A stretch of DNA of 52,372 nucleotides from an uncultured Bacilli bacterium (GCA_944329365.1 CALVIC010000006.1:1-52372), one strand, 5' to 3'; positions 1-8,661 are shown, counted from the first letter of the stretch. Notes: generated by a model from the sequence alone, not told the origin. A program made the numbers and translations.

Positions 1-2721
1 CTAGAAGCTAATATGGAAGCTAACTTCTATGAACCAGGAGATTATATAACCTATATCGTAACCGTATCTAATTTAGGAACCTTAGATGCCACTTTAGATT
101 CTATTAAATTAAATATGCCTCAAGAAGAGGTGATTAACTTTAAGGTCGAAGGAGCTACCTCAAAAGAAAAATTAAAAGTCGGTGAACATAAAGATATCGA
201 AGTAACTATGGAATATACAGGAAATAATCCAGATAATATAAGTAGTGTCGAAATGGATGTTAATTTAGATTATGTCCAAGATGGAAATAGTACAAACTTC
301 TCCGATGCGGATAGTCCAGTAGTAGATAATCTAAGAATAAACGATATAATTTTAACTCCGGATGAAGAAAGTGTAAAAGCTGAAATAGAAGCTGAAAATG
401 CCATAAAATATTATTTCTCCATTGATAATAATGAATGGTATGAAAGTACAAGTAATATATACAACATTTATCATTTAAAACCAAATACAACATATACAAT
501 GTATGTAAAAGCCGAAGGAGAAAGTGGTGATGTAGTATACTCAAGTAAACCATTTACAACCTTAGATAATACCTCACCAGAAATAAATATAAAAGTAGGA
601 GATAATGTCAAAGGAGAAAATGATTGGTATAAAGGACTAGGTTTAAATATTGAAGTAACCGATAATGATAAAGTAAAAGAAGTATTATATTGTACAGAAA
701 AGGATTGTACACCAGATAAATTATTAAACCTTGAAGCTGGTAAAACAACAATAACTTTTGAAAGTAAAAGAGATATACAAGAAGTATGTATTAAAGCAAC
801 AGATATGAAAGGAAATGTAAGTAATAAATGTTCAAGTGAATACAAAGTAGATGGAACAGAACCAACAATCTCTAATATGAATATAAATACCTTAGATGAT
901 ACAATGACAATTGAATTAGAGACAAATGATAATGAAAGTGGTTTAAATAAATATTACTTCAGTAAAGATGGAGGAAAAACATATATTGAAAGTAATAATC
1001 CAAATTATACATTTACATCACTTGATGAAGGAGACTATTTAGTAACCACATATGTAAAAGATACAGCAGGAAATACATCCGAGATACAAGCTAAATCCAC
1101 AGCCATAAGATATACATCATATTGTAAGAAGAATGGAATAGATAATTTTGGAGAATGTTTAATAGCCACCGAAGCTCAAAATCCAAACATCGATGAAGCT
1201 AAAACATTCATTGAATCAAAAGGGACTCCAGACTTTACCAAAACAAGCCCAAGCGTAGTTTATGAAGAAGTACATGATACAAACACATCAACATGGTCAA
1301 CTACTTCAACTTTAGTATACATAGGAACAGGATATACATTTAATCCAAATACCGGAATATATACAATAACAGGAGGAAGTCTTAGAAATCCAAATGAGAT
1401 AGATTTAGATGACGGAAATACTTATTATACAAATAATAGAACAGACTTGGTATCAACTGGTTCGGCAATCAATAGAATATCTAACATAAGTTCAACTACA
1501 AATAGCGAAACAGGAGTTGTTACAACAACGATAACATATTATAATTACACACAGACGCCAAAAAGTTATGATATATCTGCAGTTGGAATGTATGTGGATA
1601 ATGACGATGATGGAAAAACATATTATTACCGTGGTTCAGTAGCTGGTAATTATGTAAAATTTGCTGGATTCTACTGGAGAGTAATTAGAGTAAACGGCGA
1701 TGGAACTGTAAGACTTATATATGATGGAACAACTCCTCATGATAATGGAGAATCAAGTAGTAATAGACAAGTTGGAACGCAAGCCTTTAATGGTTACGTA
1801 AATGATAATACATATGTTGGATATATGTATGCAGACCCAAGTAATTTTGTCGAAACAAATAGTGGAAGTGCGTCATTTACATATAATTCAGGTTTATCTG
1901 CAACATCAAAATATTATTTTGGAACAAGTTATACACTTGATAAAAATGGAAGAGGATATAAGGTTTCAGGCGATTTAATTCAAGGAACAATTGCTTCTGA
2001 TAAAGTTGGATATTATACATGCTTTAGTACAAATAAAGATGCGACATGTCAAAGGCTTTTCTATACATTAAAGTATAATTCTTCTACCTCAATGAATGTA
2101 AGTGGAGTAGGATATGGAACTACAAGCAAGGAACAATCCCAAAGTAATGATGTAAATAGTACAATGAAAAATTATTTAGATAACTGGTATAAGAACAATT
2201 TGAATAGTTACACAGATAAAATTTCTAAAGATACAATATTCTGTAATAACAGGAATATTTCAAATAAAACAAGTGGGACATATAATAATGCCGGGTATGG
2301 AATGAATCCAACAATATATGGTTATGAAAGATATATTAATTGGGCATCACAAGGAAAACTAGGGCCAGATCTAAGTTGCCAATTAAATGATAGTTTTAAT
2401 GTTGAAGGAACAAATGGCAATGAAAAACTTACATATCCAGTTGGTTTAATAACAGTGGATGAAGCAATGATGGCAGGTGGGATAAATGGCTCGGCAAATA
2501 CACTTTATTACTTGTATAGTGGTCAAACTTACTGGACTATGTCGCCGTCCCGCTTCGACTATTGGTTCTATGCGACAGAGGCCCGTGTCGCTTCGTCGGG
2601 TGAGCTTCACCCCGACTGGGCTAGTATTGGGTACGGCGTCCGCCCAGTTGTCAATCTAGATTCTGATAATCTGACATTCACTGGAAATGGAACAGTGAGT
2701 GATCCATATGTCATATCATAG
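1..2721 (+). CDS. Large secreted surface protein, 5'-truncated; putative DGR target
   Basis: The reading frame is open from base 1, so the start and N-terminal signal/anchor lie upstream of the window; the first in-frame ATG at 13 is internal. The first ~95 residues match the region after the signal segment of the protein at 19551 (a 'YxPGD..xYxVTV.N.G..DA' stretch ending 'LDYVQ'), a TasA-like ectodomain. Next come a fibronectin-III-like segment (~105-190), two Ig-like segments opening 'DxTxPxI', a linker, and a C-terminal domain from ~520 with 'FYWRVIRVNGDG', 'YWTMSP' and 'GVRPVVNL'. I recognise that C-terminal domain from gut Bacillota surface proteins. It ends 'DPYVIS' without LPxTG or a membrane anchor. 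The end of the domain is encoded by a GC-rich island (separate entry). Role: probably binding or adhesion at the cell surface (inference). Confidence 0.85.
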   Translation, partial: LEANMEANFYEPGDYITYIVTVSNLGTLDATLDSIKLNMPQEEVINFKVEGATSKEKLKVGEHKDIEVTMEYTGNNPDNISSVEMDVNLDYVQDGNSTNFSDADSPVVDNLRINDIILTPDEESVKAEIEAENAIKYYFSIDNNEWYESTSNIYNIYHLKPNTTYTMYVKAEGESGDVVYSSKPFTTLDNTSPEINIKVGDNVKGENDWYKGLGLNIEVTDNDKVKEVLYCTEKDCTPDKLLNLEAGKTTITFESKRDIQEVCIKATDMKGNVSNKCSSEYKVDGTEPTISNMNINTLDDTMTIELETNDNESGLNKYYFSKDGGKTYIESNNPNYTFTSLDEGDYLVTTYVKDTAGNTSEIQAKSTAIRYTSYCKKNGIDNFGECLIATEAQNPNIDEAKTFIESKGTPDFTKTSPSVVYEEVHDTNTSTWSTTSTLVYIGTGYTFNPNTGIYTITGGSLRNPNEIDLDDGNTYYTNNRTDLVSTGSAINRISNISSTTNSETGVVTTTITYYNYTQTPKSYDISAVGMYVDNDDDGKTYYYRGSVAGNYVKFAGFYWRVIRVNGDGTVRLIYDGTTPHDNGESSSNRQVGTQAFNGYVNDNTYVGYMYADPSNFVETNSGSASFTYNSGLSATSKYYFGTSYTLDKNGRGYKVSGDLIQGTIASDKVGYYTCFSTNKDATCQRLFYTLKYNSSTSMNVSGVGYGTTSKEQSQSNDVNSTMKNYLDNWYKNNLNSYTDKISKDTIFCNNRNISNKTSGTYNNAGYGMNPTIYGYERYINWASQGKLGPDLSCQLNDSFNVEGTNGNEKLTYPVGLITVDEAMMAGGINGSANTLYYLYSGQTYWTMSPSRFDYWFYATEARVASSGELHPDWASIGYGVRPVVNLDSDNLTFTGNGTVSDPYVIS
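2541..2660 (+). other. Candidate DGR variable region (VR) in the surface protein gene
   Basis: This stretch encodes the end of the C-terminal domain, from 'TMSPSR' to 'GVRPVVNL'. Bases 2581-2640 contain 39 G/C of 60 and only 6 A, while the rest of the gene and window is strongly A-rich. Codons here are mostly NNC, NNG or NNT. A sudden loss of A at the 3' end of a surface-protein gene, inside a hypervariable-looking lectin/FGE-like domain, is what adenine-directed mutagenic homing leaves behind, and the conserved GC-rich end would serve as the homing site. No template repeat or reverse transcriptase is in the window, so this is inference. Confidence 0.55.
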
Positions 2722-2734
2722 AAAGGATGTGTCT

Positions 2735-3364
2735 ATGAAAAATAAAAAGAAACTAATATTACTTATCGGAATATTAATTATTTTGATAATAATAGTTGCA
2801 TTGATTATTGTATTTAATAATCAAAATAAAGAAGAAAATATTAAAATAGTAAATTATAAAGAAGCTGAAAAATTATATCAAGAATCTAATAGTAAATGCA
2901 CAGATATACAAGATGAAAATGATAGTTTACTACTTTATCTAATATTTAGTAAACTTGATAAAGAAAGTAAACTCTCTGATAGTGTTTCATATGATGAATA
3001 TGAAAATGTAGCTAAAACAATCTTAAAAACAGATGATATTCCAAAAAACATAAATAATTATTTATATGATGGCTATAGTTATACATTAAATAATGATGAA
3101 ATAACTAGAAAAAAAACTGAATGTGAAGAGAGGTATGTATCAAAAATCTATGGCTACAGTAATGATAATAATACTTTAAGTCTATATATCTCATCAGGAT
3201 ATGTTAAAGATGGAAAAATATATAACTTAGAAGGTATTGAAATAGGGGATTATGACAAAAATAAAATAAATAAAATACTAGATAGTGGAACTATCAAAAT
3301 ATATAATTATAAAAATGAAAACGGAAAATATGTCTTAGATAGTATAAATTCTGATAAATTCTGA
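2735..3364 (+). CDS. Small membrane-anchored protein of unknown function
   Basis: About 209 residues: a short Lys-rich start, one strongly hydrophobic segment (residues ~6-26, Leu/Ile/Val only) and an extracytoplasmic Asn/Lys/Asp/Tyr-rich domain with three Cys. The ATG at 2735 is preceded by an AGAAAGGATG RBS; an upstream in-frame ATG at 2699 lies inside the previous gene and has no RBS. The start is 13 bases after the surface protein's stop and a terminator follows, so the two are probably cotranscribed. The topology suggests an N-in, C-out anchored protein. It could be an accessory to the upstream adhesin, but no family is recognised. Confidence 0.7.
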   Translation: MKNKKKLILLIGILIILIIIVALIIVFNNQNKEENIKIVNYKEAEKLYQESNSKCTDIQDENDSLLLYLIFSKLDKESKLSDSVSYDEYENVAKTILKTDDIPKNINNYLYDGYSYTLNNDEITRKKTECEERYVSKIYGYSNDNNTLSLYISSGYVKDGKIYNLEGIEIGDYDKNKINKILDSGTIKIYNYKNENGKYVLDSINSDKF

Positions 3365-3382
3365 TTAATTTCAGAGTTTTTT
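3356..3382 (+). terminator. Intrinsic terminator after the surface protein pair
   Basis: A 9-bp stem (3356-3364 with 3371-3379, one G-T wobble), a 6-base loop and a T-run to 3382. The stop codon lies inside the stem. Confidence 0.75.
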
Positions 3383-3436
3383 CTTATCTAAAAATGTAAA
3401 ATATAAGCAAAAAAGCCAAAAAAAATCACGAACCTA

Positions 3437-3465
3437 TTTACAAATTTTCCACAGGATAGTAGAAT
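3437..3465 (+). promoter_or_regulatory. Candidate promoter of the mraZ operon
   Basis: TTTACA (3437-3442), 17-base spacer, TAGAAT (3460-3465). A second possible -10, TATAAA at 3471, is paired only with the weak TTCCAC at 3447. Either places the start of transcription just upstream of the MraZ-type boxes. Confidence 0.55.
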
Positions 3466-3483
3466 AGTGGTATAAAATGTATC

Positions 3484-3500
3484 AGAGTGGGGAAAAGTGG
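3484..3500 (+). promoter_or_regulatory. Direct repeats resembling MraZ binding boxes
   Basis: AGAGTGG (3484-3490), GGA, AAAGTGG (3494-3500): two 7-mers at a 10-base period just before mraZ, with a looser copy ATAGTGG at 3464-3470. MraZ proteins bind tandem GTG(G)-containing repeats upstream of their own gene; in mollicutes these are AAAGTG boxes with 3-base spacers. This implies autoregulation of the cluster. Confidence 0.65.
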
Positions 3501-3508
3501 GTGATATT

Positions 3509-3937
3509 ATGTTCATGGGCGAATACCATCATACAATCGATGAAAAAGGAAGACTTACAATTCCTTCTAAAATCAGGTATGAATTAGGTGAAGAGTTTAT
3601 CATAACTCGTGGCTTAGATGGTTGCTTATTCATCTATCCAAAGGAAACCTGGAATAATATAATCCACAAATATGAAAATCTCCCTAATATTAAAGATGCG
3701 CGAAACTTTATGCGTTTCTTCCTCTCTGGTGCATCAAGTGCCGAATTTGATAAACAAGGTCGAATTAATATCACATCCCCACTAATAAAATATGCTGATT
3801 TAAAAAAAGACTGCGTTATCATCGGCGTTGGCAATAGGGTTGAAATTTGGAGCGAACAAAGATGGAACTCATTCATCGAAGAAAATGAAAACAGTTTCTC
3901 TGAAATCGCCGATAATCTCTTTTCTGAAACAAACTAG
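3509..3937 (+). CDS. mraZ: MraZ, transcriptional regulator of the division cluster
   Basis: 142 residues, the usual length, starting '[16 protein letters not shown]', the hallmark of the family. The two SpoVT/AbrB-like half-domains are visible, each with a 'DxxGR' element (residues ~10-14, and 'FDKQGRINI' near 80). ATG 3509 was chosen because it gives the canonical start and has a GGGTGAT RBS; a GTG at 3497 in the same frame falls inside the second MraZ box. MraZ assembles into rings, binds repeats in its own leader and regulates the division/cell-wall operon. It is the first gene of mraZ-rsmH-ftsL-pbp. Confidence 0.95.
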   Translation: MFMGEYHHTIDEKGRLTIPSKIRYELGEEFIITRGLDGCLFIYPKETWNNIIHKYENLPNIKDARNFMRFFLSGASSAEFDKQGRINITSPLIKYADLKKDCVIIGVGNRVEIWSEQRWNSFIEENENSFSEIADNLFSETN

Positions 3938-3947
3938 GTGAAGTAAC

Positions 3948-4859
3948 ATGCATGAAAGTGTTTTATTAAAAGAAAGCATCGATAATCTAAACTTAAAAGA
4001 AAACAGTATTATCGTTGACTGTACCTTAGGTTATGGTGGTCATAGTAGTGCAATTTTAAAAAAAATTCCCAAAGGTTATCTATATGCCTTTGATCAAGAT
4101 GAAGAAGCAATTACCTATGCTAAAGAAAAATTAAATGCAATTGCTCAAAACTATGAAATCATCCATACTAACTTTGTAAACCTTAAAGAAGAGATGGAAA
4201 AGAGAAATATAAACCCAGACGGTATCTTGTTCGACTTAGGAGTATCATCTCCGCAGTTAGATGAAGCAGAAAGAGGCTTTAGCTATCACAAAGATGCCAG
4301 ATTAGATATGCGAATGAATCAAGAACAAAAGTTAAGCGCCTATGAAGTAGTAAATAATTACTCATACGAAACGCTAAAAGAAATACTACTCAAATATGGC
4401 GAAGAAAAATATGCTGGAAGTATTGCCAAAGGAATAATAAACAAAAGAAATAGTAAACCTATTGAAACAACCCTTGAACTTGCTGAAATAGTTAAAGAAA
4501 GCGTACCTGAAAAATATCGAAACAAATCCCATCCGGCGCGAAAAACATTTCAGGCCATTAGAATCGAAGTCAATGACGAACTAAATGTCTTTGAAAAAGC
4601 CCTAAAAGAAGCTCTAGAAATTATCAAACCAGGTGGCAGAATATGCGTTATTACCTTTCACTCATTAGAAGATAAAATATGTAAAAAAATCTTTAACGAA
4701 TCAAGTTCACTTCCCCCCGAATTAAAAAAATTACCAATTGTTCCTAAAGAATATGAACCAAAATATAAACTTATTGCCAGTATCAGTCCAACTGATACTG
4801 AAATAGCTCAAAACAAACGCTCAAGAAGCTCACACCTTCGCGTTATCGAAAGGAGATAA
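3948..4859 (+). CDS. rsmH: 16S rRNA (cytosine-1402 N4)-methyltransferase RsmH
   Basis: 303 residues, starting 'MHESVLLKESIDNL', as is typical of RsmH (MraW). The SAM-binding 'DCTLGYGGHS' is near residue 25, 'FDLGVSSPQLD' near 99, 'RGFSY' and 'LDMRM' follow, and 'HPARKTFQAIRIEVN' is near 193. The family methylates N4 of C1402 in 16S rRNA, tuning start-codon selection. The ATG has an AGGTGA RBS and lies 10 bases after the mraZ stop, matching the widely conserved mraZ-rsmH-ftsL order. Confidence 0.96.
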   Translation: MHESVLLKESIDNLNLKENSIIVDCTLGYGGHSSAILKKIPKGYLYAFDQDEEAITYAKEKLNAIAQNYEIIHTNFVNLKEEMEKRNINPDGILFDLGVSSPQLDEAERGFSYHKDARLDMRMNQEQKLSAYEVVNNYSYETLKEILLKYGEEKYAGSIAKGIINKRNSKPIETTLELAEIVKESVPEKYRNKSHPARKTFQAIRIEVNDELNVFEKALKEALEIIKPGGRICVITFHSLEDKICKKIFNESSSLPPELKKLPIVPKEYEPKYKLIASISPTDTEIAQNKRSRSSHLRVIERR

Positions 4860-4863
4860 AGGC

Positions 4864-5160
4864 ATGGCTAGAAATAAAAAGAAAAAATCTCGAATAACCA
4901 AAGGCGAAAAATTTCTATATTTTTATGCATCTCTTGCCTTTGTCCTAATGCTAGGCGTAAAAATATTCTGTGGAGCCATGGTTGGAGAACTTAAAATGAG
5001 CATCGAAGAAAAAAAATATAAAATCGACTCCCAAGAAAAAACAAATGAAAGCTTAACCATGCAAGTAAACGAACTTACATCATTTGAAAACGTCAAAGAA
5101 GTCGTAAACGAAATGGGACTAGCTTACAATAATGAAAATATCGTCGTAATTGATAAATAA
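4864..5160 (+). CDS. ftsL: FtsL-like cell division protein
   Basis: 98 residues: a basic cytoplasmic N-terminus (five Lys in the first ten), one membrane span (~18-40), then a short coiled-coil-prone extracellular segment rich in Glu/Lys. That layout and the position between rsmH and a class B PBP identify it as FtsL; sequence alone would not. FtsL partners with a DivIC-type protein in the divisome and helps activate FtsW and the PBP. The start is 4 bases after the rsmH stop, with a GGAG RBS within the rsmH end. Confidence 0.8.
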   Translation: MARNKKKKSRITKGEKFLYFYASLAFVLMLGVKIFCGAMVGELKMSIEEKKYKIDSQEKTNESLTMQVNELTSFENVKEVVNEMGLAYNNENIVVIDK

Positions 5161-5172
5161 TGAGGTGATTTT

Positions 5173-7335
5173 GTGAACAAGAAAGCTAAAAAAATAAATG
5201 ATTGGAAATACCCAAGAAAAGTTTTTCTTGTTTTTTTAGTTATAATCATTATCATTTTTGTCCGCTATTGCTTCCTCGCTTTATCACCTAATGTTAATGG
5301 AAGAAACATTCAAACATTTGCGGCTAATCGTAATACCATCTCAAAAGTCTTAAACGCCAGCCGCGGAACAATATACGACGCAACTGGCAACATCTTAGCC
5401 AATAACGTTACCTCATACACCCTAATTGCTTACTTAGACGAAAGTCGAAGTACAAAAAATCAAATAAACCACGTCAAAGACATCGATAAAACCGCCGAAG
5501 CCTTGGCAGGAATATTAGGAACCGACGCCGAAATCTTAAAACAGATCATGCAAAACGGTAAAGATCAAAAAAAATACCAAGTAGAATTTGGAACAGTCGG
5601 AAGAAACTTAAGTGAATTAGAAAAAACGAAAATCGAAAATCTCAATCTTCCAGGAATCGATTTTGAAGAAAGTTATAGCCGCTACTACCCAAATGGTGAT
5701 TTTGCTTCATATATCGTTGGCTATGCCAAAAAAAATGAATACACTGATAAAACCGGAAAACTAGTAACCTCAATAGAAGGCGAACTTGGAATTGAAGCTA
5801 AATTTAATGATGAACTTAAAGGAACAGATGGCTATCAAAGCTATCAACAAGATAGATTTGGCTATAAAATTCCTGACACTAAAGAAGAAAAAATCGACGC
5901 CATTGACGGAAAAAACATCTATCTGACTATGGACTCCAGTATCCAAAGATTTGCCGAAACCGAAATAAAAAGCATTGAAAGCGAATATGAACCAGAATGG
6001 GCCTTAATCGAAGTAATGGATGCTAAAACCGGAGACATCCTCGCATCATCATCATCTCCATCATTTAACCCTAACATCAGAAACATTGTCAGTTATGAGA
6101 ACCCATTAGTAACCAAAGTATTTGAACCAGGATCAACTATGAAAATATACACTTATATGTGCGCGATGGAAAAAGGAACTTATAACGGTGAAGAAAAATT
6201 TAAATCCGGAAGTATTGAAGTTGCCGATGCCACAATTCGTGACTGGAACAATACCGGATGGGGTGAAATAACCTACGATAAAGGATTCGAATATTCATCT
6301 AACGTCGGAGTAAGTACCATGATAAATCACTTTATTAATGGCGATGAATTAAAAAATTGCTTTAAAAAATACGGCTTTGGCGAAGCTACAGGCATCGATA
6401 TGTCCAAAGAATCATCTGGAACTCTAGGATTTAAATATCCAGTCGAAATCGCCAATGCTGCCTTTGGACAAGGTATCAACACCACCGCGGTTCAGCACTT
6501 AAAAGCCCTCTCAATGATTGCTAACGATGGATATGAAGTAACACCGCATGTCGTTAAAAAAATAGTTGACCCAAATACTGGCAAAACAACCTATAAACGT
6601 AAAGTTGAAAAAAGTGATAGACTAGTTAAACAATCGACTATCGATAAAATAAAGGATCTAATGTATAACGTTGTTAACTCAGACGACCCAGAAGCTACCG
6701 GTAAAAGATATAAAATTGAAGGCTTTGATGTTATTGGAAAAACTGGAACTAGCCAAATCTACAACGAAAAAACCGGAGGATACCTAACCGGTGACAATGA
6801 TTACATCTACTCATTTGCCGGCATGTTTCCAAAAGACGACCCAGAAATAATTATCTATGCAGCCGTCCGAAGACCAAACGTTGGTTCATCATCAGTCTTA
6901 AGCACATCTATAACAAGTCTTATGCAAAATATTGCTAAATACAAAAACATGTTTACAGATGTCACTCAAAATAATAGTTCGGTAACCGCACTCACCTTAG
7001 ACACTTATACAAATAAATATACAAGCGATGTTACAATTGAACTTGCAAGTAACAACATCCAAACCGTAGTTATCGGTAATGGTGACAAAATCATAAGTCA
7101 ATATCCAAACGCTGGCGAAGAAGTCTTATCATACGATAAAGTATTTTTAATAACTAATGGTAGTGAAGGAATAATGCCAGATTTAACAGGTTACTCCCGC
7201 TCTGAAGCCATCTATCTTTTGAAAGCTTTAAATATTAACTATGAACTTACAGGCTATGGCCATGTAACCGCTCAAAGCATTAAAGCCGGGGATATGGTTA
7301 ACGGAAATACCGTTCAAATAACCTTAAGCGAATAA
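5173..7335 (+). CDS. Class B penicillin-binding protein with two PASTA domains (division transpeptidase)
   Basis: 720 residues from a GTG start with a TGAGGTGAT RBS. An N-terminal membrane anchor (~17-37) precedes a dimerisation domain containing 'SRGTIYDATGNILA' (~60) and a transpeptidase domain with the catalytic triad S321-T-M-K324, S375-S-N377 and K523-T-G-T526. Two PASTA repeats end the protein (~600-720). It cross-links septal peptidoglycan, like Pbp2B/SpoVD, and is encoded with FtsL as in other Bacilli. A second class B PBP at 14802-16706 sits beside mraY and ftsW, so the division operon appears split between two loci, each with its own PBP. Which one is the essential FtsI cannot be told from sequence. 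Confidence 0.93.
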   Translation: MNKKAKKINDWKYPRKVFLVFLVIIIIIFVRYCFLALSPNVNGRNIQTFAANRNTISKVLNASRGTIYDATGNILANNVTSYTLIAYLDESRSTKNQINHVKDIDKTAEALAGILGTDAEILKQIMQNGKDQKKYQVEFGTVGRNLSELEKTKIENLNLPGIDFEESYSRYYPNGDFASYIVGYAKKNEYTDKTGKLVTSIEGELGIEAKFNDELKGTDGYQSYQQDRFGYKIPDTKEEKIDAIDGKNIYLTMDSSIQRFAETEIKSIESEYEPEWALIEVMDAKTGDILASSSSPSFNPNIRNIVSYENPLVTKVFEPGSTMKIYTYMCAMEKGTYNGEEKFKSGSIEVADATIRDWNNTGWGEITYDKGFEYSSNVGVSTMINHFINGDELKNCFKKYGFGEATGIDMSKESSGTLGFKYPVEIANAAFGQGINTTAVQHLKALSMIANDGYEVTPHVVKKIVDPNTGKTTYKRKVEKSDRLVKQSTIDKIKDLMYNVVNSDDPEATGKRYKIEGFDVIGKTGTSQIYNEKTGGYLTGDNDYIYSFAGMFPKDDPEIIIYAAVRRPNVGSSSVLSTSITSLMQNIAKYKNMFTDVTQNNSSVTALTLDTYTNKYTSDVTIELASNNIQTVVIGNGDKIISQYPNAGEEVLSYDKVFLITNGSEGIMPDLTGYSRSEAIYLLKALNINYELTGYGHVTAQSIKAGDMVNGNTVQITLSE

Positions 7336-7336
7336 A

Positions 7337-7370
7337 TTTACATTTTAGTAAAGACGTGCTAAAATGTAAA
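7337..7370. promoter_or_regulatory. Perfect 12-bp inverted repeat between the PBP gene and the next gene
   Basis: TTTACATTTTAG (7337-7348) and its exact complement CTAAAATGTAAA (7359-7370) flank a 10-base loop. The repeat starts right after the PBP stop and ends just before the next RBS, with no T-run after it. Possible uses: an operator, an RNA hairpin blunting read-through, or 3' end protection. Confidence 0.5.
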
Positions 7371-7386
7371 ACAGGTGAGACGAAAA

Positions 7387-7980
7387 ATGACTAAAGAGAA
7401 AAAATATAAAATTTCAAAAAGAAAATTTGTTGCCGCTGTTATCGGTGTAACAGTTTTAACAACCGCTACTATAGGCGTTGTCAGTCTTGCGCAAAGTAAG
7501 ACTGAAAATGAGCCAAGCACTTCATCTTATACCATTTCAGATTATCAAATGAAAATTGAATTTCGTAAAGCACTTGGAATCAACACTTTAAATAAAACAT
7601 TTGAAAATTCGGGTGTTCCGTATAAAACTGAAGAACAATTATATCCCAAAGGTTATGCTAACATGAAAGGTATACTTCCAGGAACCGAGCCTGATTATAA
7701 AAAGCCAGTTCCTAAATATTATCCAGCTGTTACTCCGAGTAAAGAAGAAATAGACGCATTAAAAAGTGCAAATCCAAACGCAGAATACTTTTTAATAAAC
7801 GAAGGGTCGAATCAGTACGTTATGTATGTTGTTCAAGACCTTACAACAGAAGAATGTATAAACATAATTCAAAACTTAAAAGATACAGGTGAAATACCTG
7901 AAAATTCTGAAGTCACTGTAACCGGCGATAGCAATCAGTATGACTATGCCACAATTGACCCTAAAGGCAAGACAAAATAA
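7387..7980 (+). CDS. Membrane-anchored extracellular protein, unknown
   Basis: 197 residues: a Lys-rich start, one hydrophobic segment (~14-33, ending 'SLAQS'; signal peptide or anchor), then a hydrophilic extracytoplasmic domain of ~160 residues with no Cys and a Pro-rich middle ('PVPKYYPAVTPSKEE'). ATG 7387 is 8 bases after an AGGTGAG RBS; the in-frame GTG at 7375 is part of that RBS. It follows the division PBP and is probably read through from that operon past the 12-bp dyad, which suggests a wall- or division-related role, but no family is recognised. Confidence 0.7.
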   Translation: MTKEKKYKISKRKFVAAVIGVTVLTTATIGVVSLAQSKTENEPSTSSYTISDYQMKIEFRKALGINTLNKTFENSGVPYKTEEQLYPKGYANMKGILPGTEPDYKKPVPKYYPAVTPSKEEIDALKSANPNAEYFLINEGSNQYVMYVVQDLTTEECINIIQNLKDTGEIPENSEVTVTGDSNQYDYATIDPKGKTK

Positions 7981-8004
7981 AAGTATCATTTCGATACTTT
8001 TTTT
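7978..8004. terminator. Bidirectional intrinsic terminator between convergent genes
   Basis: Stem AAGTATC (7981-7987) / GATACTT (7993-7999), extendable by flanking A-T pairs, with T-runs on both strands. It ends the + operon from mraZ and contains the stop of the - strand gene at 7986. Confidence 0.75.
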
Positions 8005-8648
8005 GAATTCTCAAATATTTCGTCAAGTCGCTTGTCAGGATAAGTTTCATCTAGAAACACCTCAAAAGAATTATCCGCCGGAATTCCTTGATTTCTCTCT
8101 TCCTGCCTTAGACAAGCCGTTAATGAAATTGATAAATTTACAACCATAAAAATAGCTAAAACAACTGTCAAAACATTCCCGTTTCTAACTGGAATCCTCT
8201 CAATCCATTTTGATAAGAAAGGATAAACCATTTTGACATATCCAATTGCCAGTACTCCCCAGACCAGCATATAAAACAAACTAGTTCGGCCATGCAAATT
8301 TAAAAAATTATTCTCATAATTCCATGAAACAGTTCCAAACACCTCTTCCTGGAATAAGGAACAAATATATTCACATCCACCCCCTAAAACCATTCCCCCA
8401 ATAAATATTGTCAGAGGATTTTTAATCTTACATAAAAATAAAGTAAAAATAACTGCTCCAAGACCATAAACTGGATTTAACGGTCCATAAATAACACCTT
8501 TTCGGCTAACCCAATCGCCATAATTGATAAAGTGCCATAACATTTCAAATATACATCCGAATAAACATCCGAACATAAAAATCCAAAATATTTTCTTAAA
8601 ACAAATTCCTTTTGCAAAAACTTCTTTTTTTTCCATAAACAACCCCAT
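7986..8648 (-). CDS. CmpB-like putative ABC transporter permease (integral membrane protein)
   Basis: 220 residues with about five or six membrane segments. The middle carries the pattern of the ABC_trans_CmpB family: 'GVIYGPLNPVYGLG', 'LGGGCEYICS', a Trp/Asn/Tyr triplet ('SWNYE'), then 'FLNLHGRTSL' and a Trp-Gly pair. Members are annotated as permeases, but none has a well-established substrate, and no ATP-binding partner is beside this gene. Two starts are possible, 8648 (AAGGAA RBS about 12 bases upstream) and 8636 (GGGG a few bases upstream); the longer was kept. It is a single-gene unit with its own promoter and a shared terminator. Confidence 0.8.
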   Translation of the reverse strand: MGLFMEKKEVFAKGICFKKIFWIFMFGCLFGCIFEMLWHFINYGDWVSRKGVIYGPLNPVYGLGAVIFTLFLCKIKNPLTIFIGGMVLGGGCEYICSLFQEEVFGTVSWNYENNFLNLHGRTSLFYMLVWGVLAIGYVKMVYPFLSKWIERIPVRNGNVLTVVLAIFMVVNLSISLTACLRQEERNQGIPADNSFEVFLDETYPDKRLDEIFENSKKVSK

Positions 8649-8661
8649 TTACTACAAAAAT

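Noticed and set aside
260..845. Long antisense frames inside the surface protein gene
   Set aside because: They mirror the codon periodicity of the sense gene, lack RBSs and encode low-complexity His/Leu/Tyr-rich sequence.
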